The translations under genes were made by a program, and so were the position numbers. Source: Spirochaetia bacterium (GTDB taxonomy: Bacteria > Spirochaetota > Spirochaetia > Treponematales > Breznakiellaceae). From it: a stretch of 9,613 nucleotides of DNA. Below are positions 1 to 5,011 of the stretch, piece after piece (the stretch's first letter is position 1; the number at the start of each line of letters is the position of its first letter). The notes under the pieces are model-generated. The model was not told the origin of the DNA, made no database searches, and saw nothing but the letters and a program-made list of their open reading frames with translations. The stretch covers positions 1 through 9,613 of the forward strand of contig BOBW01000064.1 in NCBI GenBank assembly GCA_026002595.1, read 5' to 3'.

Positions 1-168
1 CATAACGTGAAAGCTATACGACGTTTTTGCGGTTGCGATAAAGGAAACCGAAGGTTTCCAGCAACCGCAAAAATGTGCCGGAGAAAAAACGCACAAAGGC
101 CGCAGGCCGACTGCGTTTTTTCGTAGGCCAAGCCGCTACTGCGGCGCAGCGTATAGCGTATGTTATGT
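1..168 (-). repeat. attC1, integron recombination site of cassette 1 (left edge clipped)
   Basis: The first base of the outer R box is missing at the window edge; CATAAC is at 1-6 and the other R box, GTTATGT, is at 162-168. The inner arms GCTATACG (13-20) and CGTATAGC (150-157) pair. Between them lie three hairpins: a long one with TTTTTGCGGTTGC pairing to GCAACCGCAAAAA, an A-tract/T-tract hairpin (84-121), and a small GCCGC-TACT-GCGGC hairpin. It lies 18 bp beyond the stop codon of the cassette 1 gene, as an attC should. The strand is inferred from gene direction, because the site is nearly symmetrical. Confidence 0.9.
84..121. terminator. Bidirectional intrinsic terminator inside attC1
   Basis: Six A's, a CGCA/TGCG stem continued by GGCC-GCA-GGCC, then six T's. 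The arrangement is the same on both strands, so transcripts entering from either side would end in a GC stem followed by a U-run. It should end the cassette 1 transcript after the stop codon at 187. Function is inferred from architecture; termination has not been shown. Confidence 0.6.
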
Positions 169-186
169 GCAGTGCCCCGTACTCCA

Positions 187-876
187 TTATATTTGATTTA
201 ATAATTCCTTATATTCTTTATATCTTTTCATTGCATCATCATTCTCGCCAATTTCTTTGGGATCCATGTCTGTCTTACTCGCAATTTCTTTTGTTTCCCT
301 TGTATTATTCCATTTAAAATACGGCAAAATATCATAACCTAAATGATCATCATAATTTTCTTCACTTGAATAATTAAATGTTCCCATATTTAAAGGATCA
401 TTGTCTTTTGTTAATTTTTCACCATTTTTATTATATACAACCTCAAAATGTCCGTCATTCGATATAAATTTTAAATTATATTCTCCATCGATACCATACA
501 TATGATATATTGATTTTCCCGGAGGCAACAATTTCCAGCCAAATATATTATTCTCATTGTTTTTTATTATTTCAACCATTTCTGATAATGTATCAGGCCC
601 TCTGGAAAAATTATTTCTAAAATAATGTTCGTTTTCAGATTTCGGCCCATCCTTTTTTACAATATGTTCAGATATTTTTAATGCAATTTTTATATATTCT
701 TCATCACTGATGGTCTCTAAATTTATTATTTTATTTTCAATTTGAAATTTTAATGCATCAAATTCAATTTGAATTAATATACTATTTCCTTGGTATTTTG
801 TTCCGACACAAGAAACAATTATACCAATAACTAAAAATACTATTATAATACGTTTGACCTTAGTAAGACTTTTCAT
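187..876 (-). CDS. Putative lipoprotein with toxin-like C-terminal region (cassette 1)
   Basis: 229 aa. The N-terminus is basic (MKSLTKVKR) followed by a hydrophobic run and a lipobox-like IIVSC, with Cys23 as the likely lipidated residue, so the product is probably anchored at the cell envelope. Residues 142-190 contain GHFEVVYNKNGE, DPLNMGTFNY and HLGYDILPYFKWNN. From memory, this pattern (DPxNxGTxNY, then H, then D-hydrophobic-LPY and WxN) resembles C-terminal domains attached to large bacterial polymorphic toxins; a database search is needed to confirm it. The middle region, about 35-140, is not recognised. The start ATG sits 7 bases after the promoter -10 box with no Shine-Dalgarno sequence, which suggests a leaderless transcript. 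It is the only gene of its cassette; no immunity gene is visible beside it. Coding confidence is high, function low. Confidence 0.85.
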   Translation of the reverse strand: MKSLTKVKRIIIVFLVIGIIVSCVGTKYQGNSILIQIEFDALKFQIENKIINLETISDEEYIKIALKISEHIVKKDGPKSENEHYFRNNFSRGPDTLSEMVEIIKNNENNIFGWKLLPPGKSIYHMYGIDGEYNLKFISNDGHFEVVYNKNGEKLTKDNDPLNMGTFNYSSEENYDDHLGYDILPYFKWNNTRETKEIASKTDMDPKEIGENDDAMKRYKEYKELLNQI

Positions 877-883
877 ATCTATT

Positions 884-912
884 GTTATATATTATTTTAT
901 TTTTTATGTCAA
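884..912 (-). promoter_or_regulatory. Cassette 1 promoter
   Basis: TTGACA (912-907), 17-bp AT-rich spacer, TATAAC (889-884). The predicted transcription start falls at or next to the ATG at 876. Confidence 0.75.
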
Positions 913-940
913 TATATTCATACCAGCTTAGGGGCATTGC

Positions 941-1108
941 ACATAACGTGAAAGCTATACGACGTTTTTGCAGTTGCGATAAAGGAAACCGTAGGTTTCC
1001 AGCAACCGCAAAAATGTGCCGGAGAAAAAACGCACTAAGGCCGTAGGCCGACTGCGTTTTTTCGTAGGCCGAGCCCCGAAGGGGCGAAGCGTATAGCATA
1101 TGTTATGT
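941..1108 (-). repeat. attC2, integron recombination site of cassette 2
   Basis: R boxes ACATAAC (941-947) and GTTATGT (1102-1108). The third small hairpin is GCCCC-GAA-GGGGC instead of GCCGC-TACT-GCGGC, a complete compensatory change that keeps pairing. The long hairpin has one uncompensated change (GCAGTTGC against GCAACCGC). The site begins 39 bp beyond the stop codon of the cassette 2 gene. Confidence 0.92.
1025..1062. terminator. Bidirectional terminator-like hairpin inside attC2
   Basis: Six A's, CGCA/TGCG with an inner GGCC-GTA-GGCC, then six T's. It lies downstream of the cassette 2 gene. Confidence 0.6.
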
Positions 1109-1147
1109 GCAGTTGTGCCTGCTTAACTATAGTTTTTTTATCCTCTA

Positions 1148-1732
1148 TTATTCTGCCTTTAAATTTCTAGTTAATACTGTTGTTCCTCCACTTTCATAAT
1201 GTAAAATAATACGATTGTTATTAATAACTTCTATTCTTGTTTTTGAAGTAGTTTTTATATCTTCATCTTCTGTTTCAATTGTCAATATATCTCCATTTAA
1301 ATTCCACCGTCCGTACCAGCCTCTATCGGTATCTTTATAACCAGCACTAACAAATTTATTCGGTCTGAAATTCCAGATAAAAAAATCACCTATTTCCACA
1401 TCAATCCATGAACCTAATATTGGATCAACATCATTGGGTATATTTTCGGATAAATAACCCCCAAACACATAACCTGACCCAAACCACCCGTTCGTTTCAT
1501 ACCAATAGTCCGTTATTCCATCTATTGTAACAATATTTGTTTTTTCATGAACAATTATTCTCTCTCCATATAATAATGTTATTACTTTTTTACCTTCCGT
1601 AGATGGTTCACCTCTTAAATTCAACCCATCTTTTGATACTATATACATTATTTTTGGTAATTCTTGTGAATATAAATCAGCTATCAAGAATATATATAAT
1701 ATTTGCAATATAATAATTTTCTTTATTATCAT
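1148..1732 (-). CDS. Secreted SH3b-domain protein (cassette 2)
   Basis: 194 aa. Residues 1-22 form a signal peptide (Lys-Lys, long Ile/Leu core, LYSQ before the likely cleavage). Residues 29-95 look like a bacterial SH3 domain: KDGLNLRGEPSTEGKKVITLL is typical of the SH3b opening, and GWFGSGYVFGGYL fits its closing W...G.V..YL strand. Such domains usually bind cell-wall peptides or act as targeting modules in exported proteins. Residues 104-190 (GSWIDV, FRPNKFVSAGY, GRWNLNGDILTIE, TTVLTRN) look like a small beta-barrel reporting domain of the lipocalin-like or 'GxW' kind, with no catalytic residues evident. The start is set by AGGAG (1742-1738), 5 bases before the ATG. The SH3b call is from motif recognition; the precise role is unknown. 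Confidence 0.85.
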   Translation of the reverse strand: MIIKKIIILQILYIFLIADLYSQELPKIMYIVSKDGLNLRGEPSTEGKKVITLLYGERIIVHEKTNIVTIDGITDYWYETNGWFGSGYVFGGYLSENIPNDVDPILGSWIDVEIGDFFIWNFRPNKFVSAGYKDTDRGWYGRWNLNGDILTIETEDEDIKTTSKTRIEVINNNRIILHYESGGTTVLTRNLKAE

Positions 1733-1752
1733 ACTTTCTCCTATCTTTTTTA

Positions 1753-1781
1753 ATTTTATTTAATATTTAGTCTTTTGTCAA
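1753..1781 (-). promoter_or_regulatory. Cassette 2 promoter
   Basis: TTGACA (1781-1776), 17 bp, TAAAAT (1758-1753). It leaves a leader of about 13 bases carrying the ribosome binding site AGGAG. Confidence 0.75.
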
Positions 1782-1824
1782 TAGTATTTTTTTAATATTT
1801 CACAAAAATTTCAGGCACAATTGC

Positions 1825-1993
1825 ACATAACGTGAAAGCTATACGACGTTTTTGCGGTTGCGATAAAGGAAACCGTAGGTTTCCAGCAACTGCAAAAATG
1901 TGCCGGAGAAAAACCCCACAAAGGGCGAAGCCCGACTGGGGTTTTTCGTAGGCCAAGCCGCTACTGCGGCGCAGCGTATAGCGTATGTTATGT
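1825..1993 (-). repeat. attC3, integron recombination site of cassette 3
   Basis: R boxes ACATAAC (1825-1831) and GTTATGT (1987-1993). The terminator-like stem is CCCCA/TGGGG rather than CGCA/TGCG, and its inner stem is GGGC-GAA-GCCC; both arms changed together. The long hairpin has GCGGTTGC against GCAACTGC, a G-T wobble on the plus strand. Confidence 0.92.
1909..1946. terminator. Bidirectional terminator-like hairpin inside attC3
   Basis: Five A's, CCCCA/TGGGG stem with inner GGGC-GAA-GCCC, five T's. Confidence 0.6.
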
Positions 1994-2071
1994 GCAGTAT
2001 TTTTTGCTTTATATATTCGTTATTCATTTACTTCCATTTTTTATTATCAAAATAATTTCCTCACAAAAGTG

Positions 2072-2575
2072 TCAGATACCTTCGTGTGTCTTGAGAATAT
2101 CATTCTTCCTTATCTCCACCATTTTTTTCATGCATTCCAATGCCTCAATATCTGGATTTTTAAATTTCATAGTAGTGATACAGACGTTATTAAATTCCTT
2201 TCCAAATATCATTTTGCGCGTTCCTCCTGGATTGCCACAACTTCCGCAATTTGCGCAGAAATCAATATTTTCCCAAACAATTTCTTTTATATGTTCGTCT
2301 ATCGGAAAATCTTCAAACCAATTAGAACCACTATCATCAGACCAAATAATCCAGTCATCATGTTCGATTTTTTCTTCAGATCCATTAATCAAAATGAAAC
2401 ATACGTATTCGTTTTTATACTTTATTAACCAATAAAGCTTATCTTCCCAATAACCTTTGCCCCTTTCAAATAGCATTTCGCTTGCCCTCAAATATGCAAC
2501 AAACTCTAATGCGTTTTTTTGCACATCGCCGGTAAGAACTCCACCGATAAAATTTTCAATTCTCTGTTCAAACAT
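2072..2575 (-). CDS. Conserved-type hypothetical protein with Cys cluster (cassette 3)
   Basis: 167 aa from the ATG at 2575. An in-frame GTG at 2584 would add three residues, but it overlaps the ribosome binding site GGAG (2587-2584), which sits 8 bases before the ATG, so the ATG is preferred. There is no signal peptide or membrane segment, so the product is probably cytosolic. Residues 40-85 are rich in aromatic and acidic residues (GYWEDKLYWLIKYKNEYVCF, WIIWSDDSGSNWF). Residues 107-114 read CANCGSCG, with further Cys at 132 and 148; the spacing could bind a metal, but no known zinc-finger pattern is complete. The GGTRKMIFGKEFNNVC stretch resembles, from memory, uncharacterised proteins of Firmicutes. 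Function unknown. It is the sole gene in its cassette. The stop lies 78 bp before attC3, the longest 3' gap among the intact cassettes. Confidence 0.82.
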   Translation of the reverse strand: MFEQRIENFIGGVLTGDVQKNALEFVAYLRASEMLFERGKGYWEDKLYWLIKYKNEYVCFILINGSEEKIEHDDWIIWSDDSGSNWFEDFPIDEHIKEIVWENIDFCANCGSCGNPGGTRKMIFGKEFNNVCITTMKFKNPDIEALECMKKMVEIRKNDILKTHEGI

Positions 2576-2593
2576 TGTTTCCACTCCACATAT

Positions 2594-2622
2594 ATTGTAT
2601 ATTTTGTTTTTATTTTTGTCAA
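2594..2622 (-). promoter_or_regulatory. Cassette 3 promoter
   Basis: TTGACA (2622-2617), 17 bp, TACAAT (2599-2594), followed closely by the ribosome binding site at 2587-2584. Confidence 0.78.
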
Positions 2623-2652
2623 TATTTCTACAAAAATTTCAAAAAATATTGC

Positions 2653-2821
2653 ACATAACGTGAAAGCTATACGACGTTTTTGCGGTTGCGATAAAGGAAA
2701 CCGAAGGTTTCCAGCAACCGCAAAAATGTGCCGGAGAAAAAACGCACAAAGGGCGCAGCCCGACTGCGTTTTTTCGTAGGCCAAGCCGCTACTGCGGCGC
2801 AGCGTATAGCGTATGTTATGC
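2653..2821 (-). repeat. attC4, integron recombination site of cassette 4
   Basis: R boxes ACATAAC (2653-2659) and GTTATGC (2815-2821) differ from each other at the outermost position. Each instead matches the far end of the cassette on its own side. The long hairpin is fully paired; the terminator inner stem is GGGC-GCA-GCCC. Confidence 0.93.
2737..2774. terminator. Bidirectional terminator-like hairpin inside attC4
   Basis: Six A's, CGCA/TGCG stem with inner GGGC-GCA-GCCC, six T's. Confidence 0.6.
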
Positions 2822-2836
2822 GCCGTTTGGCTGCTT

Positions 2837-3091
2837 TTATTTATGCTTTTTCTTTACCCAATATGCTAAAAAAATAAATGAATAACCAAATACAAATGTC
2901 CATAATGGAAAGATTAACATTCTTGAAAGTGCTTCAAAAAATGTAAAAAATGTAGAGATTGTATTTAATTCATCATTATAATTTAAATATCGCCTTATAT
3001 CATATTGCAAATAGTATATTTTTAGTATTAAGTATATTAATCCTATTGATATAATTAATTGCCCTATAAAATCTATAAATTTATTATTCAT
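2837..3091 (-). CDS. Small two-helix membrane protein, second gene of cassette 4
   Basis: 84 aa, not recognised. Two probable membrane helices, about residues 8-27 (IGQLIISIGLIYLILKIYYL) and 57-79 (RMLIFPLWTFVFGYSFIFLAYW), joined by a polar loop (QYDIRRYLNYNDELNTIS). The C-terminus is very basic (WVKKKHK) and so probably faces the cytoplasm. Its ATG overlaps the end of the upstream gene by 8 bases (ATGAATAA) with no clear Shine-Dalgarno sequence of its own, so it is probably translated by coupling. The two products are similar in size and topology and may form a complex, but they share no obvious sequence identity. Cassettes with two genes are less common than single-gene ones. Confidence 0.8.
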   Translation of the reverse strand: MNNKFIDFIGQLIISIGLIYLILKIYYLQYDIRRYLNYNDELNTISTFFTFFEALSRMLIFPLWTFVFGYSFIFLAYWVKKKHK

Positions 3092-3353
3092 CTGTTTTCA
3101 ACCATTCTTCAACAAAAATAGCAAAACAATAAAAAAATGCCCCAAGTACAATTCTAGATAATAAAGTTATTCCAATATTACTAAATATTAGAAAAATAAT
3201 GTTTTCACTTTTATTTTGTATATTATATGTTAATGTTGATATAAAAGCCCCCAAAGAACCAATTAAAAACACAATAATAATTACTTTGAATATTTTTATC
3301 AGTACCAATTTTTGTTGAATCTCTTTTTTTGAAGGTCCGTTTGTATTATCCAT
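3084..3353 (-). CDS. Small two-helix membrane protein, first gene of cassette 4
   Basis: 89 aa, not recognised. A polar N-terminus (MDNTNGPSKKEIQQK) precedes a helix at about 20-42 (IFKVIIIVFLIGSLGAFIST). A second hydrophobic stretch at about 52-80 (IIFLIFSNIGITLLSRIVLG...FFYCFAIF) is long enough for one tilted or two short helices. The end is acidic (VEEWLKTDE). The start is supported by AAAGGA (3366-3361), 7 bases before the ATG. It is co-transcribed with the next gene through the 8-base overlap. No charged or catalytic residues are seen inside the membrane. Function unknown; small paired membrane proteins in mobile arrays can be toxins, immunity proteins or holin-like, but nothing here decides between these. 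Confidence 0.8.
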   Translation of the reverse strand: MDNTNGPSKKEIQQKLVLIKIFKVIIIVFLIGSLGAFISTLTYNIQNKSENIIFLIFSNIGITLLSRIVLGAFFYCFAIFVEEWLKTDE

Positions 3354-3371
3354 AAATATTTCCTTTATTGA

Positions 3372-3400
3372 ATATTACAATGTTTTTTAAATTATTGCAA
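3372..3400 (-). promoter_or_regulatory. Cassette 4 promoter
   Basis: TTGCAA (3400-3395), 17 bp, TAATAT (3377-3372). The -35 box is weaker than in most cassettes here. Confidence 0.65.
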
Positions 3401-3431
3401 TAGTTTTTTCAAAAAATTTCAGCAAAATGGC

Positions 3432-3600
3432 GCATAACGTGAAAGCTATACGACGTTTTTGCGGTTGCGATAAAGGAAACCGCAGGTTTCCAGCAACCGC
3501 AAAAATGTGCCGGAGAAAAAACGCACAAAGGCCGAAGGCCGACTGCGTTTTTTCGTAGGCCAAGCCGCTACTGCGGCGCAGCGTATAGCGTATGTTAGGC
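3432..3600 (-). repeat. attC5, integron recombination site of cassette 5
   Basis: R boxes GCATAAC (3432-3438) and GTTAGGC (3594-3600) do not match each other. GCATAAC matches the GTTATGC at the other end of cassette 4, and GTTAGGC matches the GCCTAAC at the other end of cassette 5. Inner terminator stem GGCC-GAA-GGCC. Confidence 0.93.
3516..3553. terminator. Bidirectional terminator-like hairpin inside attC5
   Basis: Six A's, CGCA/TGCG stem with inner GGCC-GAA-GGCC, six T's. Confidence 0.6.
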
Positions 3601-3637
3601 GAAGTAGGGGCGTACTCCATATTTTTTATCATTATTT

Positions 3638-4039
3638 CTATTTTTTCCTAAATCTTATTTTAAGTATATAATGAATTCCTATGAATATACTTACAATTTC
3701 CCAAAATATTATATAAATGATTTTTGAGATTACCTTCTTTTCTATAAAAAAATTAACTCCAACTATTTCAGAGGCTAATAAAATTAATAATAATGGTATA
3801 AATAATAATTGTATATTTGTTAAAATTAGTGCAATTTTTAAGAAAATACTTTGTCCTTGTTTTATAAATAATAAATACAAACCGGTTAATTTATAAAACT
3901 TATTTGTTGAAATTTTTGTTTGCCTAATATTTCTATAACGTAAATATTCTCTATAACATCCATATATTGCAATCCTTTGTATAAAATAAAAAAATATTAT
4001 AATTATTGAAATTATTATATAATATGATTTTTCCCCCAT
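3638..4039 (-). CDS. Membrane protein of unknown function (cassette 5)
   Basis: 133 aa. Three probable membrane helices: about 5-26 (SYYIIISIIIIFFYFIQRIA), 65-90 (IFLKIALILTN..LLFIPLLLILLAS) and 104-126 (ISKIIYIIFWEIVSIFIGIH). A basic, tyrosine-rich loop (YREYLRYRNIRQTKISTNK, about 29-47) follows helix 1 and the C-terminus is RFRKK, so the loop after helix 1 and the C-terminus probably lie in the cytoplasm. No family recognised. The start is well supported by AAAGGAGG (4056-4049), 9 bases before the ATG. It is the only gene in its cassette. Confidence 0.82.
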   Translation of the reverse strand: MGEKSYYIIISIIIIFFYFIQRIAIYGCYREYLRYRNIRQTKISTNKFYKLTGLYLLFIKQGQSIFLKIALILTNIQLLFIPLLLILLASEIVGVNFFIEKKVISKIIYIIFWEIVSIFIGIHYILKIRFRKK

Positions 4040-4092
4040 TCTTCTATACCTCCTTTATATATAATTCTTCCTTATATTCTATTCAAAATATT

Positions 4093-4121
4093 ATTTTAAC
4101 ATACGTTTTATTTTTATTCAA
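4093..4121 (-). promoter_or_regulatory. Cassette 5 promoter
   Basis: TTGAAT (4121-4116), 17 bp, TAAAAT (4098-4093). A second candidate, TTGAAT (4086-4081), 17 bp, TATATA (4063-4058), lies closer to the gene but would start transcription within the ribosome binding site, so the first is preferred. The leader is about 45 bases, the longest in the window. Confidence 0.6.
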
Positions 4122-4150
4122 TATATTCAAACCAGCATAGCCCCTATTTC

Positions 4151-4314
4151 GCCTAACGTGAAAGCTATACGACGTTTTTGCGGTTGCTGGAAACCGTAGG
4201 TTTCCAGCAACCGCAAAAATGTGCCGGAGAAAAAACGCACAAAGGGCGCAGCCCGACTGCGTTTTTTCGTAGGCCAAGCCGCTACTGCGGCGCAGCGTAT
4301 AGCGTATGTTAAAC
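4151..4314 (-). repeat. attC6, integron recombination site of cassette 6
   Basis: R boxes GCCTAAC (4151-4157) and GTTAAAC (4308-4314). It is the shortest site (164 bp). The unpaired GATAAA of the other long hairpins is missing, so the arm forms an uninterrupted stem (GCGGTTGCTGGAAACC against GGTTTCCAGCAACCGC) with a short loop. Otherwise it has the standard architecture. Confidence 0.92.
4230..4267. terminator. Bidirectional terminator-like hairpin inside attC6
   Basis: Six A's, CGCA/TGCG stem with inner GGGC-GCA-GCCC, six T's. Confidence 0.6.
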
Positions 4315-4336
4315 GCAGTAAAATCTGCTACGTTAG

Positions 4337-4360
4337 CCGTGCGCCATGGAGGGCGCACGG
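4337..4360. repeat. GC-rich hairpin in cassette 6
   Basis: CCGTGCGCC (4337-4345) pairs perfectly with GGCGCACGG (4352-4360) across a 6-base loop. On the plus strand it is followed by a T-rich stretch (GTTCTTATTTTTATTATTTTT in the sequence), so it could end plus-strand transcription, though no plus-strand gene is present. Confidence 0.75.
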
Positions 4361-4384
4361 GTTCTTATTTTTATTATTTTTAAC

Positions 4385-4405
4385 TAGCGGCGAAGCCGCT
4401 TAGCA
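4385..4405. repeat. 21-bp direct repeat, copy 1 (cassette 6)
   Basis: TAGCGGCGAAGCCGC followed by TTAGCA, identical to 4724-4744. Each copy is itself a hairpin (AGCGGC-GAA-GCCGCT). The two copies bracket the broken gene and its promoter. Similarity continues loosely to the right of both (TAATTATTATTTTTTCC against CAATTCTTTTTATAATTCC). Confidence 0.85.
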
Positions 4406-4411
4406 TAATTA

Positions 4412-4656
4412 TTATTTTTTCCATTCTTTATTCCTAATGTATTTTATTAATACTATTATTAAAAATACCAATAAAATTATTGCAATAAATCTTATTATAC
4501 CAAAAACGTATGAAATATATACAAATATTGCCAGGCCAAAGGTACAGTTTCAGGTTCTGAATATTCAAGCACTGTACATTGAACAGGAATAAATAATACC
4601 AAAATAATAACTATAGCAATGATTAAAAATAATATAATTTTTCTTCTGTTTTTCAT
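4412..4656 (-). pseudogene. Two-helix small membrane protein interrupted by a frameshift (cassette 6)
   Basis: The ATG at 4656 follows AAAAGGA (4670-4664) with 7-base spacing and reads MKNRRKIILFLIIAIVII... with a clear membrane helix, then VQCTVLEYSEPETVP, and stops at 4495 after 53 aa. A different frame then carries a second strongly hydrophobic helix, GLAIFVYISYVFGIIRF..., ending YIRNKEWKK with TAA at 4412. The switch must lie between a TGA in the second frame (near 4558) and the GGC codon near 4538. Adding one T in the minus-strand TTT run (4538-4540) joins the frames as ...ETVPFGLAIFV..., giving about 81 aa. This may be a true loss of function, a homopolymer sequencing error, or a programmed frameshift at that run. 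The protein family is not recognised. Confidence 0.7.
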
Positions 4657-4692
4657 TATTTATTCCTTTTGTACAAAATTTTTATAATTACA

Positions 4693-4721
4693 ATTCTATA
4701 ATAAAAAATATTATTAGTCAA
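4693..4721 (-). promoter_or_regulatory. Cassette 6 promoter
   Basis: TTGACT (4721-4716), 17 bp, TAGAAT (4698-4693). The -35 box starts three bases after the direct-repeat copy at 4724-4744. Confidence 0.65.
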
Positions 4722-4723
4722 TA

Positions 4724-4744
4724 TAGCGGCGAAGCCGCTTAGCA
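4724..4744. repeat. 21-bp direct repeat, copy 2 (cassette 6)
   Basis: Identical to 4385-4405, 339 bp away in the same orientation. Confidence 0.85.
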
Positions 4745-4769
4745 CAATTCTTTTTATAATTCCTTTTCT

Positions 4770-4791
4770 CGCCCCGCAAGGATGCGGGGCG
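4770..4791. repeat. GC-rich hairpin at the start of cassette 6
   Basis: CGCCCCGC (4770-4777) pairs with GCGGGGCG (4784-4791) across AAGGAT. It lies between the cassette-end inverted repeat and the promoter, so it would not be part of the promoter's transcript. It could stop read-through from cassette 7. Confidence 0.7.
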
Positions 4792-4819
4792 AAATCTTCA
4801 GACGTCCAGATTTTATTGC

Positions 4820-4986
4820 GTTTAACGTGAAAGCTATACGACGTTTTTATGGCCCGAATAAGGAAACCGTAGGTTTCCAGGGCCATAAAAATGTGCCGGA
4901 GAAAAACCCCACAAAGGGCGAAGCCCGACTGGGGTTTTTCGTAGGCCAAGCCGCTACTGCGGCGCAGCGTATAGCGTATGTTATGT
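4820..4986 (-). repeat. attC7, integron recombination site of cassette 7
   Basis: R boxes GTTTAAC (4820-4826) and GTTATGT (4980-4986) do not match each other. The long hairpin is rebuilt: TTTTTATGGCCC pairs with GGGCCATAAAAA instead of the usual GCGGTTGC/GCAACCGC, with GAATAA in place of GATAAA. The terminator stem is CCCCA/TGGGG. Both are multi-base compensatory changes. Confidence 0.92.
4902..4939. terminator. Bidirectional terminator-like hairpin inside attC7
   Basis: Five A's, CCCCA/TGGGG stem with inner GGGC-GAA-GCCC, five T's. Confidence 0.6.
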
Positions 4987-5011
4987 GAAGTGCGGGCGTA
5001 CCCCATTTTTA

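Larger units (their letters stand above)
6..946 (-). mobile_element. Integron gene cassette 1
   Basis: Boundaries assume standard cleavage between G and TT of the R box at the left end of each flanking attC. The cassette holds one lipoprotein gene, its own promoter and attC1. Terminal inverted repeat: 162-178 pairs with 931-947 (17 bp, one G/A difference). The sequence next to the repeat, GTACTCCAT on the left and AGCTTA on the right, places it in end-family A with cassettes 5, 7, 8 and 9. Confidence 0.85.
947..1830 (-). mobile_element. Integron gene cassette 2
   Basis: Holds the SH3b protein gene, its promoter and attC2. Terminal inverted repeat: 1102-1121 pairs with 1812-1831 (20 bp, only the G/A difference at position 11). 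End-family B: the left side continues CTGCTT and the right side reads AATTTCAG. Confidence 0.85.
1831..2658 (-). mobile_element. Integron gene cassette 3
   Basis: Holds one cytosolic protein gene, its promoter and attC3. Terminal inverted repeat: 1987-2006 pairs with 2640-2659 (20 bp, one G/A difference). End-family B. Confidence 0.85.
2659..3437 (-). mobile_element. Integron gene cassette 4
   Basis: Two overlapping genes, one promoter and attC4. Terminal inverted repeat: 2815-2833 pairs with 3420-3438 (19 bp). Besides the usual G/A difference at position 11 it has a second mismatch at position 15. End-family B. Confidence 0.85.
3438..4156 (-). mobile_element. Integron gene cassette 5
   Basis: One membrane protein gene, a promoter and attC5. 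Terminal inverted repeat: 3594-3611 pairs with 4140-4157 (18 bp, one G/A difference). End-family A (GTACTCCAT next to the left arm). Confidence 0.85.
4157..4825 (-). mobile_element. Integron gene cassette 6 (carries a broken gene)
   Basis: Terminal inverted repeat: 4308-4327 pairs with 4807-4826 (20 bp, one G/A difference). Inside, from left to right: a GC hairpin (4337-4360), a 21-bp direct repeat (4385-4405), the frameshifted gene (4412-4656), its promoter, the second copy of the direct repeat (4724-4744), another GC hairpin (4770-4791). This nested arrangement is not seen in the other cassettes. End-family B-like (CTGC left, TTCAG right). Confidence 0.82.

Noticed and set aside
75..317. 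Plus-strand ORF crossing attC1 into the cassette 1 gene (similar ones at 2519-2779, 4221-4403, 4782-4988, 9401-9589)
   Set aside because: Reverse-frame shadows of attC and of the minus-strand genes; no promoter or ribosome binding site in that orientation.
860..1099. Minus-strand ORF running through attC2, with relatives through nearly every other attC (for example 2506-2784, 3387-3632, 4083-4358, 4656-5006, 5847-6101, 6615-6851) sharing a RHIFAVAGNLRFP-like stretch
   Set aside because: The shared protein sequence is simply the translation of the palindromic attC site. These ORFs span cassette boundaries, change frame use with the loop sequences and have no ribosome binding sites. They are repeat artefacts even though gene callers may report them.
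1985..2435. Two long plus-strand ORFs opposite the cassette 3 gene
   Set aside because: Antisense shadows of the well-supported minus-strand gene, whose start, ribosome binding site and promoter are clear.
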